Shown here in pieces: positions 38,243 through 48,859 of a stretch of DNA of 64,000 nucleotides. The notes beneath the pieces are model-generated. The model was not told the DNA's origin and did not search any database. It was given only the letters and a program-made list of their open reading frames with translations. This stretch comes from Saccharomycodes ludwigii (Eukaryota > Ascomycota > Saccharomycetes > Saccharomycodales > Saccharomycodaceae), in the NCBI RefSeq assembly GCF_020623625.1, contig NC_060203.1:744001-808000 (forward strand). The letters run 5' to 3'. Both the position numbers and the translations under genes were made by a program. Position 1 is the first letter of the stretch. The number at the start of each line of letters is the position of its first letter.

Positions 38243-41200
38243 CTATTCCCAAATATCCATGTCATTAAAGTTAGCATTTCTTGCAACACCATTATCATTA
38301 ACATTACCAGTGCTAGTTCTTCCATGAATTATCTCACTTAAGCCCTCGATCCCGGTGTTCTCCATGTCGATAAAATCTTCATTTACATTCCAGACACTGT
38401 TGACTTCTGACCCCTTGCGACTTTTAATACCACCTACATTGAACAGAGTTTCTTTATATTCATGATCAAAACCAACTGCCTCAACAATACTGGATGGGTT
38501 TATAATTAATCCAGTTAAATCCGCATTTTGCTTCAAAAATTCCTCAAAATCTGGCGTATAATTAATCGAGGAAGATGTTTCTTCTGATAGTATAGAAGGC
38601 GATAAAAACTGTGTATTATCCCCATTGGCAACGGCGTTAGTACTAGTTGCATTTGGCATTTCTGTAAGTGGTAAGTTGGCACTTGCCTGTAAACTATTTA
38701 AATTTGGAGTTGCTAACAAAGTAACGGGTGTTTCCTCTTTCATCTTGATATTAGGCGATAACACTGGAATCTGCGGTCTTACATTAACAGTATCCGTGAG
38801 AGGTGTTGCAGCGTTACTATTGTTGGTAATATAAGTAAGATCTGTATTTGGCAATGGCAAAGTATCATTGAACATTCTCGTTTTAGGCGTAATGACGGGC
38901 GGTTCTGAGGAGGGAATAAAAATATCAGAAGAAAGTTTACGTCTTTTTACAGGATCATTATTTCCATCAGCTACACCCTTGGATAGCGGATCTAACCCAA
39001 TTTCCTCGCTTCCTCTTCTGATATCAGACGTTCTACTACTGACTGTCCTATAAGTTATTGGATTATATGCTGTTTTAATTTTTGACAACCTACCACCGGC
39101 TGAAGTATTTGCAGCTTGTATCCTAGATTTATCTTGAGGAGGTCTTCCAGCAACGTTGCCGCTGTTCAAGTTAGGTGACTTTATTGGTAAAAACCCGATA
39201 GCATCTTGATACACGGGACATCTTTTTAGTTGCTCGCCACCAGCAGATATTATTAGTGACGGAATGTTCTTAAAAAATCTAGCCATATTTGCAATACCAG
39301 GTGTCTTTATTGTGGGAAGAGTCTTATTATTGTTTCCAGCACTGCTTTCATTAGCGGTTGAGGCATTACGTGACCTTGTTTTGTTTTTCGAGGACTGCGT
39401 TTTTAACAAAGTTAAGAAAAACCCAGTCGATCTAGTCATTTTGGAAGCATACGTGTATTTTTCAGATATCTGTTTTGTCAATTTGTGAAATAACTCCATC
39501 CTACATAATAAAATATTAGCCAAATCATCACTCATCTGTAATACCTCGTTATTATCAAACAAACTGTCTCCGGCACCCGAGTTACCACTATATGGACAAC
39601 CCTTTTTACCTGTATTATTTGAATTGGCAGTCTTTTCTGATGTTTCGTCTTCGCTGCCACTGGACGAATTTTCCGTTGTTGTTGTTGTTGTTATGATTGG
39701 ACATTCACTTATACCAGCTAATGGACCGCATCTAGCCCTTAAAATTAAACATATCATAAATTGCAGTGCTCTATGACAAACATCTAGACAAGAAGGTGTC
39801 AATAAGACTTCCATATAGTTGAAAATGGAGCCATTCCCGCCACTTTGTGATTTGGTATTTATAAAAAAAACCAAAGAGTTTCTAAAACCATCCATAGCAT
39901 AATTTAAAGAATCCTGAGCATATTTTCTGCTTAAGGGGATCGTATCGGCATCATCATTGCCCATTGGCTCATAATTAGTAAATAGTATATAACTTAACAA
40001 ATAAAGCAACATTCTTATAGTTAAATGTTTCGAGAAAAAAACAGCTTTAGTCGTAGTCTCATGGGGCAAATCCAGTTTTTTACTATTACTGGTACTACTA
40101 TCATCTTTTAAGCCGTCACTTGTTGAGTACAAAATTTTTTTCAACGTAGGTAGTGTATATACACTGTCATAATCATCAGGTTTGTTTACCGAGGATATGG
40201 AGGTGTTTAAAGCGGTTGCTTCCGATGTGAACAATAATCCCTTATTAATCAACGTGTTGACAATATCGTTTATGTTAGAATTGTTATCATCCTCGCCATA
40301 GGACAGTTTTTTCAAAATAGAAATTAATTCATCCAACTCAAATTTGCGAACAGAGCGGGATAATGATACATTCAATATGTGGTTCAGTACGGCAATTATG
40401 CACAAATCTATTTGGAAAAATAACGTGTAATTTTTCACAACAATTAGCTCTTTAATATCACTAACATAGTCAATTTTGGAGGCGCACGGCAATTTTGTGT
40501 CACTAAAGTCACCCAAGTTTCTCAATAACCTTGGTGCACCTAAAGATAATGACTGTTGGACATCTAACGAAACAATGAAAAACCATGTTTTTCTCCAAGT
40601 ATGTTTCAACCTTTCCGTATTAGCCACAACCTCCTTGTTGAAAACAGGAGCATTGCCTGTTGAAGGTTGTTTATTTTTCTTTTTAGTGTTGCCATTAGAG
40701 TTAGAATTTTCATTTTTGTTTTTAGAGGCCGCAGGAAAGACGTCTGTGTTTAATTGAGGGAAATTATCTGGATCTCTGTGTAAACCGCAACTAAATGCCA
40801 TCTGAACAATACTACTTAACAAAACTTGATGTGTTTCATTGTCGTGTCCTGTGGTCATAAAAGAACCTGAATTTTGGAAGGACTCGGAGCTTTCTGGACA
40901 GCTTATCAAATATATTTTGTAAAAAATAGCAAATTGCACAGTAGTAATATTGACGTTCTTGTTGGAAAAGCTACTAATTTCATCAAATCTAACTAAATAT
41001 TTTCTGATCAAGTTGACAGCTAAGGTCGGTATTTCAAATTTCAAGATCAAGTTTTCGTCCTTGGCCTGTGAGGCTGTGAATGCAGAGTGGTTAGTTGCTA
41101 GTTTACCTAAAGCTAAATTGCTGCCGTGGAAAATCCCTAAATCTATATTACAACCGTTAGATGGTAGTGATAGCCACGTCAACCTTAAAATAATGACTAG

Positions 41201-42553
41201 AATCCCTAAAATACAGCAATCTAGGGGCTTATTTATCTTTATGGAAATATTATCTCCCGGTAAAGTTGGTGGTTGGATGATTTGTGCTATTTGTGATTTG
41301 AAACTTTGTTCATCCAATATTGGAATTACAGGATATAAAAATTTGAAAAATTTATTGATCAGTAGCGCAATGATTCTCTGTGGTGGTAGCAGCTTATTTA
41401 ACTCTTTTATAACTTTTTCTATAATTTCTTGTTCATTATTTGCAGAATTTAAATCCAAATTCTTGTATAACGACGACGATGCAGAATTCTTACGCGAAGT
41501 GACACTGTTATTGTTAGCTGACCCAACAGAATATGAGGAATGGGAGGTTGGAGGAGGAGTGGGTGTTTTATCATGCATTATTGGACATTTTCTACTTAGG
41601 ACATCAAATGACGGTAGTTCTTGGGGCTTTTTTAGTTTGGTATGATCAATAGGGCATTTATTTACTGAAGTTTTAGCAGTTTTTGCATTGTGTATAATGG
41701 GACATCTATTAGCACCAGCGTCCCCAGTGTCACTGGAAATATTCTTGTTTTTATCATGGGCTACCGGACACGTGGGTATTCCCGATGTATTAGTATTATT
41801 ATCATTATTATCTTCAAATTTCTGACTAACTGGACAAGCATTGGAACCAGGTAAAAATGCATTTTTAGTAGGATGACCGACGGGACAATTACCAATGCTA
41901 TTCCTTTTAATTTTGCCATTGGCGTTGTTTGTGGTCGACATTTGAATATACCATTCGTTTATCCTTTCCCTGATTGTAAATATATGCGACCATAATAGTT
42001 TCAAATAGGGATCACCTTTCATAATAGCTAACCAATGGGTGGCACCTAGATGTACAGTACCAGTGTTTTTCAAGTGCAACATATCAAACCTTTTGGTTAA
42101 ATCTAATTCATCATTATCGTATTTAGAAAACAATTGTTCTTCTTGACTTAGTTTTGAATCGTCTTCCTTTTTACTGTCAGGAGTTTCTCCTTTAAGGCAT
42201 TTCTTATTCTTGTCACTTAACTTTATAACGTTTTGAGAATTTGATATTGAGTTACTTGTTAAGCTTAAATCGTTGGTTATCGATTCCGGCGGTGAATTAT
42301 TGTTACTATGAACTTTGTTCAACATTTCTTCCAAAGATTTTACCCTATCACGTAATTCTTTTAACTCAACGTCTTTGGATAGCTCTTTTTCTGCTTCTTC
42401 AGCCCAGCTTTGTTCCATATAATGACACAAATGGGACATGCCAGTTTTCTCACATTGTTTACAATGTGGCCTTGTTTTATCACACTTTACTTTACGTTTT
42501 CTACATATTGTACAACTTAATGGAACTCTATTTCTTTTTCTTTTAGGTGGCAT
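38243..42553 (-). CDS. HAP1: Heme-responsive Zn2Cys6 transcription factor HAP1
   Basis: 1436 aa (S. cerevisiae 1502). The DNA-binding cluster has C14, C17, C24, C31, C34 and C43, followed by CHYMEQSWAEEAEKEL and the coiled dimerisation element, almost as in Hap1. HLGATHWLAIMKGDPYLKLLW (168-188) is another Hap1 signature. Heme motifs: CPVGH 223, CPVSQ 240, CPVAH 262, CPIIH 284, CPIDH 300, CPIMH 323, and the C-terminal HRM7 equivalent CPVYQ at 1112. The fungal regulatory middle homology region is at about 430-900, and the acidic C-terminus is the activation domain. Role: heme/oxygen control of respiration and sterol genes. Divergent from the YGL159W-like gene; MCP2 and SYM1 nearby, as in S. cerevisiae. 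Confidence 0.97.
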   Translation of the reverse strand: MPPKRKRNRVPLSCTICRKRKVKCDKTRPHCKQCEKTGMSHLCHYMEQSWAEEAEKELSKDVELKELRDRVKSLEEMLNKVHSNNNSPPESITNDLSLTSNSISNSQNVIKLSDKNKKCLKGETPDSKKEDDSKLSQEEQLFSKYDNDELDLTKRFDMLHLKNTGTVHLGATHWLAIMKGDPYLKLLWSHIFTIRERINEWYIQMSTTNNANGKIKRNSIGNCPVGHPTKNAFLPGSNACPVSQKFEDNNDNNTNTSGIPTCPVAHDKNKNISSDTGDAGANRCPIIHNAKTAKTSVNKCPIDHTKLKKPQELPSFDVLSRKCPIMHDKTPTPPPTSHSSYSVGSANNNSVTSRKNSASSSLYKNLDLNSANNEQEIIEKVIKELNKLLPPQRIIALLINKFFKFLYPVIPILDEQSFKSQIAQIIQPPTLPGDNISIKINKPLDCCILGILVIILRLTWLSLPSNGCNIDLGIFHGSNLALGKLATNHSAFTASQAKDENLILKFEIPTLAVNLIRKYLVRFDEISSFSNKNVNITTVQFAIFYKIYLISCPESSESFQNSGSFMTTGHDNETHQVLLSSIVQMAFSCGLHRDPDNFPQLNTDVFPAASKNKNENSNSNGNTKKKNKQPSTGNAPVFNKEVVANTERLKHTWRKTWFFIVSLDVQQSLSLGAPRLLRNLGDFSDTKLPCASKIDYVSDIKELIVVKNYTLFFQIDLCIIAVLNHILNVSLSRSVRKFELDELISILKKLSYGEDDNNSNINDIVNTLINKGLLFTSEATALNTSISSVNKPDDYDSVYTLPTLKKILYSTSDGLKDDSSTSNSKKLDLPHETTTKAVFFSKHLTIRMLLYLLSYILFTNYEPMGNDDADTIPLSRKYAQDSLNYAMDGFRNSLVFFINTKSQSGGNGSIFNYMEVLLTPSCLDVCHRALQFMICLILRARCGPLAGISECPIITTTTTTENSSSGSEDETSEKTANSNNTGKKGCPYSGNSGAGDSLFDNNEVLQMSDDLANILLCRMELFHKLTKQISEKYTYASKMTRSTGFFLTLLKTQSSKNKTRSRNASTANESSAGNNNKTLPTIKTPGIANMARFFKNIPSLIISAGGEQLKRCPVYQDAIGFLPIKSPNLNSGNVAGRPPQDKSRIQAANTSAGGRLSKIKTAYNPITYRTVSSRTSDIRRGSEEIGLDPLSKGVADGNNDPVKRRKLSSDIFIPSSEPPVITPKTRMFNDTLPLPNTDLTYITNNSNAATPLTDTVNVRPQIPVLSPNIKMKEETPVTLLATPNLNSLQASANLPLTEMPNATSTNAVANGDNTQFLSPSILSEETSSSINYTPDFEEFLKQNADLTGLIINPSSIVEAVGFDHEYKETLFNVGGIKSRKGSEVNSVWNVNEDFIDMENTGIEGLSEIIHGRTSTGNVNDNGVARNANFNDMDIWE

Positions 42554-43318
42554 TGATTATATATGTTATTGTTGATTTAATAAAGATTTTGGTAATTCTT
42601 TGTTTTTTATTTGAGTGTACTTTTTCGTAAGTGAGTTTTGAAAAAGTTTAATAGAATTATTTTCATATATTGTTGTTAAACGGGAAATTAGTGATTTCGA
42701 GCCTAAAAATATTTAAAATCTTTGCAGAGGTTAAAAGATAAAAGTTTTTTTTTTTTTTTTTTTTTTTCTTTTTCTTCTTATTTTTATTTTTCTATTCATA
42801 AATGCGATGAATCCTTCACATTTATATATAAACAACTTTTGGTTGATAAAATAATCGAAAAGTAACAAACAAAAATAAAAAAATTATTGGTGATTTTGTC
42901 GTAGTAAAACTCACAATTTCTTGTTCTCTTCCTTCTCTCTCCTCATTTTATTTTGTATGTATAATAATGGTAATAAATTGTTCATCATTTCGGGTGTTGG
43001 GGTGTGTCGTTTAGAAAATTTTATTTTCCTTCTTTTGTTGAGAATTATTATTAGCAAGCTTAACCGCAAATATCATCATGTTTTTTCTTCCTTTTCTTTT
43101 TCTTTTTCTATTGCTGAATTTATAAAATCTAATAACCATACAGTTAATCTTTTATTTAATTAATAATATCTTTCGAACCTATACGAAATACACAAAAGCA
43201 AATATATCTATTTTTTTTTTTTTTTTGTTGCGTTTTTTGTTGTGTTTTTTTTTTTTCTTCCTTTTGTTGTTGATCTTTCCGCAATTAGTAAGACACTCTG
43301 GTAATAACAATAAACACA
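42554..43318. other. Divergent promoter between HAP1 and the ornithine cyclodeaminase-like gene
   Basis: 765 bp with T21 at about 42747-42767 and other T runs. A GTATGT near 42955 lacks a downstream TACTAAC, so I do not call an intron. No gene seen. Confidence 0.6.
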
Positions 43319-44341
43319 ATGAATGTCCCTCAAACAATAAATACATCTCTATTAGAAACCCATTTATTAAATTTAACCAAGGAAAAATTAATAGAATATC
43401 TAATATGTTTAGAGGATGCATTACTTAAATATAGCGAGTCTCCTTCAATTATACCCCCAAGAATTGTGGAAACAACGAAAAAAAACAAAAATACGTTGTT
43501 TTTCATGCCTGTTGTAGATGATACTTTTAGCGGCATTAAAATCTTACATAATAATTCTGCAAAAAATAGCGGATTTAACGGTTCTATACTATTAATTGAT
43601 CCAAACCAGGGTTCAGTAAAATATATTTTGGAGGCTGGTGTGATCACTGGGTTTAGAACCGCTTTGGCTAGTTGTATTGGATTGTATAGGGAATACATCA
43701 CTAGTTTAACAGAGAAGAAAGATACTTTTGTTATTTCAGTCTTTGGTACTGGTTCTCAAGCCTTTTGGCATATTTTACTAAGCTGCAAATTACTTCAGGA
43801 TTTATGTGATAAAATAATCATCCAGGTTTTTTATAGAAATAGTAAGCTTAATTGTGAAGAGAAAATTAAGGAGATACTAAATAGTAGTGGAACTGGCAAT
43901 GCTAAGATTCAGTTCGTTCACCATAAATTGGAGGATTCTTTTAAAATCCACTGCAGTGACGTTATTTTTGGATGCCTACCATCCACTGAACCAAACATAT
44001 TGTACAAATATTTGGAGTCAGAAAATGATAGTATGCTATACATCTCATTAATTGGTTCTTACAAACATTTTATGAAAGAATGCGATGATCATTTGATTAA
44101 TTATGTTTTAGTGGAAAGTGCCGGAAAAATTATTGTGGATTCAAAAGAGCATACGTTACTCGAAGCCGGTGAGTTAATCAATGTTAGAAAAGATCAATTG
44201 GTTGAAATAGGTCAATTGAAAACGTGTGATAAAAAAGAAATTTTGGGAAATCCTAAAAAAAGAAAAATTATTCTATGTAAAATTGTGGGATTAGCTATTA
44301 TGGATGTTGCAGTATCGAAGAAAATTGTTACAGATATATAA
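43319..44341 (+). CDS. Ornithine cyclodeaminase/mu-crystallin family protein (YGL159W-like)
   Basis: 340 aa. The family core is seen in LEAGVITGFRTALAS (104-118), where the Arg helps bind the substrate carboxylate, and in the Rossmann motif VFGTGSQAFWH (141-151), followed by IIIQVFYRNS. The segment ADIVFxxxPS of the family is SDVIFGCLPSTEP here. S. cerevisiae YGL159W (370 aa, function unknown) is the relative I know. Members are NAD(P)-dependent: ornithine cyclodeaminase, ketimine reductase or thyroid-hormone binding crystallin. The substrate cannot be read from the sequence. N-terminal 45 residues are helical. Confidence 0.82.
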   Translation: MNVPQTINTSLLETHLLNLTKEKLIEYLICLEDALLKYSESPSIIPPRIVETTKKNKNTLFFMPVVDDTFSGIKILHNNSAKNSGFNGSILLIDPNQGSVKYILEAGVITGFRTALASCIGLYREYITSLTEKKDTFVISVFGTGSQAFWHILLSCKLLQDLCDKIIIQVFYRNSKLNCEEKIKEILNSSGTGNAKIQFVHHKLEDSFKIHCSDVIFGCLPSTEPNILYKYLESENDSMLYISLIGSYKHFMKECDDHLINYVLVESAGKIIVDSKEHTLLEAGELINVRKDQLVEIGQLKTCDKKEILGNPKKRKIILCKIVGLAIMDVAVSKKIVTDI

Positions 44342-44405
44342 TCATTGACTTACTTTACAGTAGGCGTATCTTACAACAAGAAAACTTACGTATACACAAG
44401 CAAAC

Positions 44406-44450
<45 letters not shown>

Positions 44451-44464
44451 GTATACGTATATCA
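44342..44464. repeat. A28 run and (AT) run between convergent stops
   Basis: 44406-44433 is 28 A followed by an AT run; only 123 bp separate the two stop codons. Confidence 0.85.
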
Positions 44465-46330
44465 TTATAACAAAGTTTTCAACCAAAGTGAAAAATCATA
44501 CAAATTTAATTGTTTTATTCTTCTTTCGTATTGAAACCATGCTTTAAATTCTTGCCACATCCAAGTCAGAGACCATTTTTTATAGTGCTTACTTATAATT
44601 TCTTTGGCCTCCCCATAAACTGTCTTAGCACAATATTGTGTCATAATCAAGAATGTTCTTTCTGGCCCCAACGGATTCTGTAGACATTCGTCTAAATGTC
44701 TAGTTAGATCGTTGGTTTTCAAGATCAACAAAACAATTCTTGGAATGCTAGATAGTATGCTCATCAAATCAACTAAAAAACTTCCCTCAACAATTTTACT
44801 TTTCATTACATCAATTTCTTGTTGAGACCTGGGTTTGGTAATATCATAATGTAAGGCAGTGTCAATACTGCGACCCGTTATAGCGGCGGCAAAAAGCGGG
44901 AATTGCTCGTCATTAACATTGGCAAATTTTTTGGCATAGAGCTTCATTTTTTGTTGATCTTGATCCAACAAAGCTAACCAGAATTTGGCATAGTCCCTTC
45001 TTAATTGAGTTGTCGGGTATCTATACAAACCGTGGTCATACAAAATAATTTCAAAATTGTGGTATGATTGGATATCATTGATTGCTCTAATACCCAAATT
45101 ACCGCCATGGGGGTCACAATGAATACCGACGTTTGGCGTGAAAATCATATTGTTAAAAATGTGAGACAAACAAGATGAAACCTCTGCCCTTGAAATATTG
45201 TGTTCGTCTAAATACTTTAGATCATCCAACCTATGGGTCCCTATATACTCCATAACCAATATTCTTTTATGCGCTTTAAAAACACTAGGAATTCTTAAAG
45301 CTGTTTGTTTAACAAAATTTTTAAAGTATTCTTGGGTTTTTATAGCATTTTGAGCTTCTTTAGTAAAATCTAATTCAACGAATATAGAATCTTGCAATTC
45401 ATCACCTAGCCAGGTCAATGGGTACTCTGGAAAGACAAAATCTAACAGTTGAAAGACACTTTGCGTCAACATAACATCTAGCGGAACAAACTCTTTTAGA
45501 GATGGGTGTTGGCATTTAACAGCAACTTTTTCGTTGTTTTCTCTTAATACACCAATATGAACCTGTGCTAAAGAAGCCACGCCAATTGGTTCGGGATTGA
45601 ATTCCGAAAAAACATCCTTTAAGCCTAATTTCAAATCTTGCTCAAACATATCATTGATCTGATCAATATTACTCTTAGGGCATTTATCCTGCAATGGAAT
45701 CATCGTGTTTGTCCATTCAAATGGTAATAGATAAGTCATAGCACCAATGTGCTGTCCCAATTTAATATAAATACCACCGTTGGATTCTAAAGCTTGCAAT
45801 GTGATTTCTGCGCATTTTTGGTGACATTTACTCAACTCTTTGTATTTTGTTTCTTCATTAGGATATGTTTTATCTAACGTTTTCTTGTAGTTGTAAAGAC
45901 AACGCGCTGTAGCTTGTGTTACCACACCTATCCTTCTCAAAGTGAGAAATATATGTCTTAATAAATCATGGAATGTATCATTGATATTGTACATGGCAAA
46001 ACTTAAAACACAAATAAAAATAAACAAATTTTTGAATGAGAGAAACTTTAACTTTCTATCATCTTTAAGGGAGGTCAGTGATAAAAACGGTTCGTTTGAA
46101 AATGTGTTTTTTTGCAACTTTGAATAATTTTTGGACAATAGTCTTTTATTGTTATGGATTTCTCTCTTTACCAAACCTGCGTTATTATTGTGGGATTTGA
46201 TGGTCTTGACATTGTATAATCTTATTGGTATTTGTAGCGATGATAAACAGCGGTAATTATAACATGTTTTGTTCATTAACAATAGGCAATATTTTTTATG
46301 GATGGGAATTGTTGGTTTGAATATATTCAT
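44465..46330 (-). CDS. MCP2: Mitochondrial UbiB/ADCK-family protein MCP2 (CQD2)
   Basis: 621 aa (S. cerevisiae 569). A basic N-terminus suggests mitochondrial import; a membrane segment lies at about 99-115 (KNLFIFICVLSFAMYNI). The UbiB signature KxGQ is K190-L-G-Q193, the Ala-rich loop is GVASLAQVHIG, the VAVK Lys follows in KVAVKCQHPS, and the catalytic-like stretch is MEYIGTHRLDDL then HCDPHGGNLGIR. Role: inner-membrane atypical kinase family involved in mitochondrial lipid and coenzyme Q distribution. I choose MCP2 over CQD1 because MCP2 (YLR253W) lies near HAP1 (YLR256W) and SYM1 (YLR251W) in S. cerevisiae, as here. Confidence 0.9.
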   Translation of the reverse strand: MNIFKPTIPIHKKYCLLLMNKTCYNYRCLSSLQIPIRLYNVKTIKSHNNNAGLVKREIHNNKRLLSKNYSKLQKNTFSNEPFLSLTSLKDDRKLKFLSFKNLFIFICVLSFAMYNINDTFHDLLRHIFLTLRRIGVVTQATARCLYNYKKTLDKTYPNEETKYKELSKCHQKCAEITLQALESNGGIYIKLGQHIGAMTYLLPFEWTNTMIPLQDKCPKSNIDQINDMFEQDLKLGLKDVFSEFNPEPIGVASLAQVHIGVLRENNEKVAVKCQHPSLKEFVPLDVMLTQSVFQLLDFVFPEYPLTWLGDELQDSIFVELDFTKEAQNAIKTQEYFKNFVKQTALRIPSVFKAHKRILVMEYIGTHRLDDLKYLDEHNISRAEVSSCLSHIFNNMIFTPNVGIHCDPHGGNLGIRAINDIQSYHNFEIILYDHGLYRYPTTQLRRDYAKFWLALLDQDQQKMKLYAKKFANVNDEQFPLFAAAITGRSIDTALHYDITKPRSQQEIDVMKSKIVEGSFLVDLMSILSSIPRIVLLILKTNDLTRHLDECLQNPLGPERTFLIMTQYCAKTVYGEAKEIISKHYKKWSLTWMWQEFKAWFQYERRIKQLNLYDFSLWLKTLL

Positions 46331-46871
46331 TATTGAAGAGGGAAAAGGGAAAAGAGGAAAGGAAAGAAAGCAAAGGGGGAGAGAAATGAAATTGTTATTA
46401 TTGTTATTGTTTTATTTATTGAAAAGTATATGAAAAAAAGAATAGGCAGTCAATTGATAAAATATATGATTGAAGAGAGAGAGAAAGGAATAAAAAGGAT
46501 GAATAAAAGAGAAAGAAAAAGGTAAAATTAAATTAAATTAGAAAAAAAAAAAAAAAAAAAAAAAAAACTTAATTTTATGTATTTCTTTTTAAAATTATAT
46601 ATGTGTTGTGTATAATATAGTCTAAAGTTGCATGTGAATAGTATAAATCCTTCTCATTTCCCGCCGATATTTCAAACTCAATACATTTCATTTGTTGTTA
46701 ACTATGAGAAATTTCAACCAATGAAAAAAAAAAGAAAAAAAGAAAAAAAAAGCCATACATAACATCACAAACATTCTCCCGTGGGCAATCTGACTGGCCA
46801 CAAATAAATAAAGAGTAGCCAAGCCCTAAAACTAATACCTTTTTTTTTTTTTTTTTTTTTTAATAACTAAT
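46331..46871. other. Intergenic region between MCP2 and SYM1
   Basis: 541 bp with A27 at about 46541-46567 and T22 near 46841-46860. TTTCCCGCCGATATTTC near 46656 is the only less AT-rich part. It should contain the MCP2 promoter. Confidence 0.6.
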
Positions 46872-47474
46872 TCAAAACTCAACTAAAGGTGCAGTTTCAA
46901 CAAGACTATCCGCACTTTTTAATGAGTTTCTATAAGATAGATAAGAGTTCCAAAATATAGAAATTAGATTAACACTTAGCAATCTATGTTGTACGGGAAC
47001 CGAATAAAAATTAATTAGTTGAAAGGCAGGCCAAACAACCCAGTTAGATTTTAAAGTTGGCCAAGTATTGTCCTTAACTTTTGATTTTATTTCTTCCCAA
47101 CTTTTCAATTCCATCAATGAAAGAGTAAAAAAATAAAACGGAATTGCAATAGGAGCAAATACTAATTGATCAAATGCCACCCTAACAACAGTGTTTTGGA
47201 ATTTATTTAAGTTAGGATAATTCAATTTATTCTGTAATATCTTATACCATCTATCCCCGATTGGACTAAAAATTATTGATCCATAAAACACTGCCCGTAG
47301 AGTTCTATATTTATCATATTTGTCCTTCTTTGTGAGATTTGGTGCATTTCTATCTTTAAATCCTATTTGGGCAATACAATCACCCAGCCCAAACAATATA
47401 CCTGTAGTTATTGCATTTGTTATTTTGGGGTTTTCTCTTATTGAATTTGAATAAAAACTAAAAAATTTGCTCAT
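46872..47474 (-). CDS. SYM1: Mpv17/PMP22-family inner mitochondrial membrane protein SYM1
   Basis: 200 aa (S. cerevisiae 197). Family signatures in order: Y-x-x-x-L-x-x-N-P equivalents at the start (FYSNSIRENPKITNAITTG), LFGLGDCIAQ, YRTLRAVFYGSIIFSPIGDRWY, FDQLVFAPIAIPFYF, NTWPTLKSNWVVWPAFQLINF and VPVQHRLLSVNLISIFWNSYLS near the C-terminus. Four membrane segments are expected. Role: stress-induced membrane channel of the Mpv17 type needed for ethanol growth at high temperature. Neighbour of MCP2 in S. cerevisiae too. Confidence 0.95.
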   Translation of the reverse strand: MSKFFSFYSNSIRENPKITNAITTGILFGLGDCIAQIGFKDRNAPNLTKKDKYDKYRTLRAVFYGSIIFSPIGDRWYKILQNKLNYPNLNKFQNTVVRVAFDQLVFAPIAIPFYFFTLSLMELKSWEEIKSKVKDNTWPTLKSNWVVWPAFQLINFYSVPVQHRLLSVNLISIFWNSYLSYRNSLKSADSLVETAPLVEF

Positions 47475-48218
47475 TATTAGTTTCTTTTTTTTCTTTTTTA
47501 CTATTATATATTACTACTTATTTATTTATTTATTTATTTATTCATTCCTTACGTATATATTTTATGTTCGTGGAATTTATTAAATTAGGAACGTAATTGG
47601 ATTATTTAATTTTCTGATATACACATAGTTTAAATTAATAAGGAAAAAAAGCAAAAAGAAAAAAAGCTAAAAGATAAAAAAAAAAAAAAAAAAAAAAAAG
47701 TTGGCATTTATATATATATATATAAATTGTTGATTATTCGATTTAAAGCCCCTCGATTATCTTTTAAGGGTATTTGATTTATTTATAATAAATGCTGGAT
47801 AAGTTGTGATCTTTTAAACATTATTGTAAAATATGCTGAAAGAATACTTAGGTTCGTAGGTTATGATATCTCACAATAGAACACAATAGAATCCAATAGA
47901 ATCCTAAAAAGAGTAGCAAATTGAAATTATAACAAAAAGTTTAAAAGTAGAATTGAATTAAATTAAATCAAATCAAATCAAATCAAATCAAATTTACTTG
48001 ATAACATTCCAGTATAAAGAGTAAAGTTGACAATAATACAGGCATCTGACTATAGAGAACACCTCTTAAATAATTGACTCTTAAATAATACGCCTTTTAA
48101 AAATATGCTTTCATAATCATTCCGTTTTGGCTTTTGCAGCTACTTTAGCCTTTGTTTCATACTGTATAATCTATATCAAAGTTCAACTAGTACTTGTGAA
48201 ATTCAAGGTTCCATAATT
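47475..48218. other. Intergenic region between SYM1 and tRNA-Ile
   Basis: SYM1 promoter. Contains (TTTA)7 near 47516-47541, A24 near 47675-47699, three copies of CAATAGAA near 47873-47905 and (AAATC)5 near 47965-47992. I saw no LTR ends. A minus-strand fragment near 48118-48170 reads YETKAKVAAKAKTE but has no start. Confidence 0.6.
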
Positions 48219-48292
48219 GGTTCCTTGGCCCAGTTGGTTAAGGCACCGTGCTAATAACGCGGGGATCAGCAGTTCGATCCTGCTAGGAACCA
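48219..48292 (+). tRNA. tI(AAT): tRNA-Ile (anticodon AAT)
   Basis: 74 nt, no intron. Acceptor GGTTCCT pairs with AGGAACC, discriminator A. The anticodon arm GTGCTAATAACGC holds AAT. A box TGGCCCAGTTGG and B box GTTCGATCC are present. T8 at 48298-48305 terminates. The sequence is close to S. cerevisiae tRNA-Ile(AAU). Confidence 0.97.
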
Positions 48293-48859
48293 TACACTTT
48301 TTTTTATTTTTTTTTATTTTATTTTTGCAAACCAAGGGCATTGTACTGCCAATAATGATGTCTTTGTGAATAATGTTTGTGAATTATTTTCTTTTTCATA
48401 TGAACAACTTTGAGTTAATTTAAAAAAAAAAATACATCTAGATTTAATGAAAGGACAAATTAATTTTTATACTTGTGATTTAGATAAGAAATCATTCTAT
48501 AAAACTATTCGTCCTGAGTATATAAAAAGTTTAAGTGGCATTATCAAAAAGATTATCGTTGGTGAACTTATAAAAGAATTTTTTATTTGTTATTAAAAAA
48601 GATTTTAAAAGAAAATACAATCCATGTTTTACAAAATATTGTATGGAATAAATAACAAAATTTGAAAAAAAAGTAAGAAAAAAAAGTAAAAAAAAAAAAA
48701 AAAAAAAAATGGTGAATTTTAGAATGGTTAGCTGACTGTAACAAGTGACTATGCAAGTTAATCCATTGCAGAACATTATTTTACTATATAAAAAGAGCTC
48801 ATGTAAAACCCTGATAACACTTTTACATAAAATACGATCCATATAACTAGTTATCCAAA
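48293..48859. other. Region after tRNA-Ile
   Basis: AT-rich 3' flank of the tRNA and of the convergent DUF1776 gene. Holds one 49-codon plus-strand ORF (listed) and an A23 run near 48687-48709. Confidence 0.6.
48447..48596 (+). CDS. Possible small ORF, 49 aa
   Basis: ATG to TAA. The product (start MKGQINFYTCDLDKKSFYK, then IRPEYIKSLSGIIKKIIVG) has a balanced composition, unlike the usual Asn/Lys/Phe noise of this DNA. No homologue is recognised and no ribosome context decides for it. It could be a real small gene, a fragment of an old gene, or chance. Confidence 0.2.
   Translation: MKGQINFYTCDLDKKSFYKTIRPEYIKSLSGIIKKIIVGELIKEFFICY

Noticed and set aside
48118-48170. Minus-strand fragment YETKAKVAAKAKTE before a TGA, possible last exon
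   Set aside because: No start, no branch point, and a tRNA lies where an upstream exon would be.
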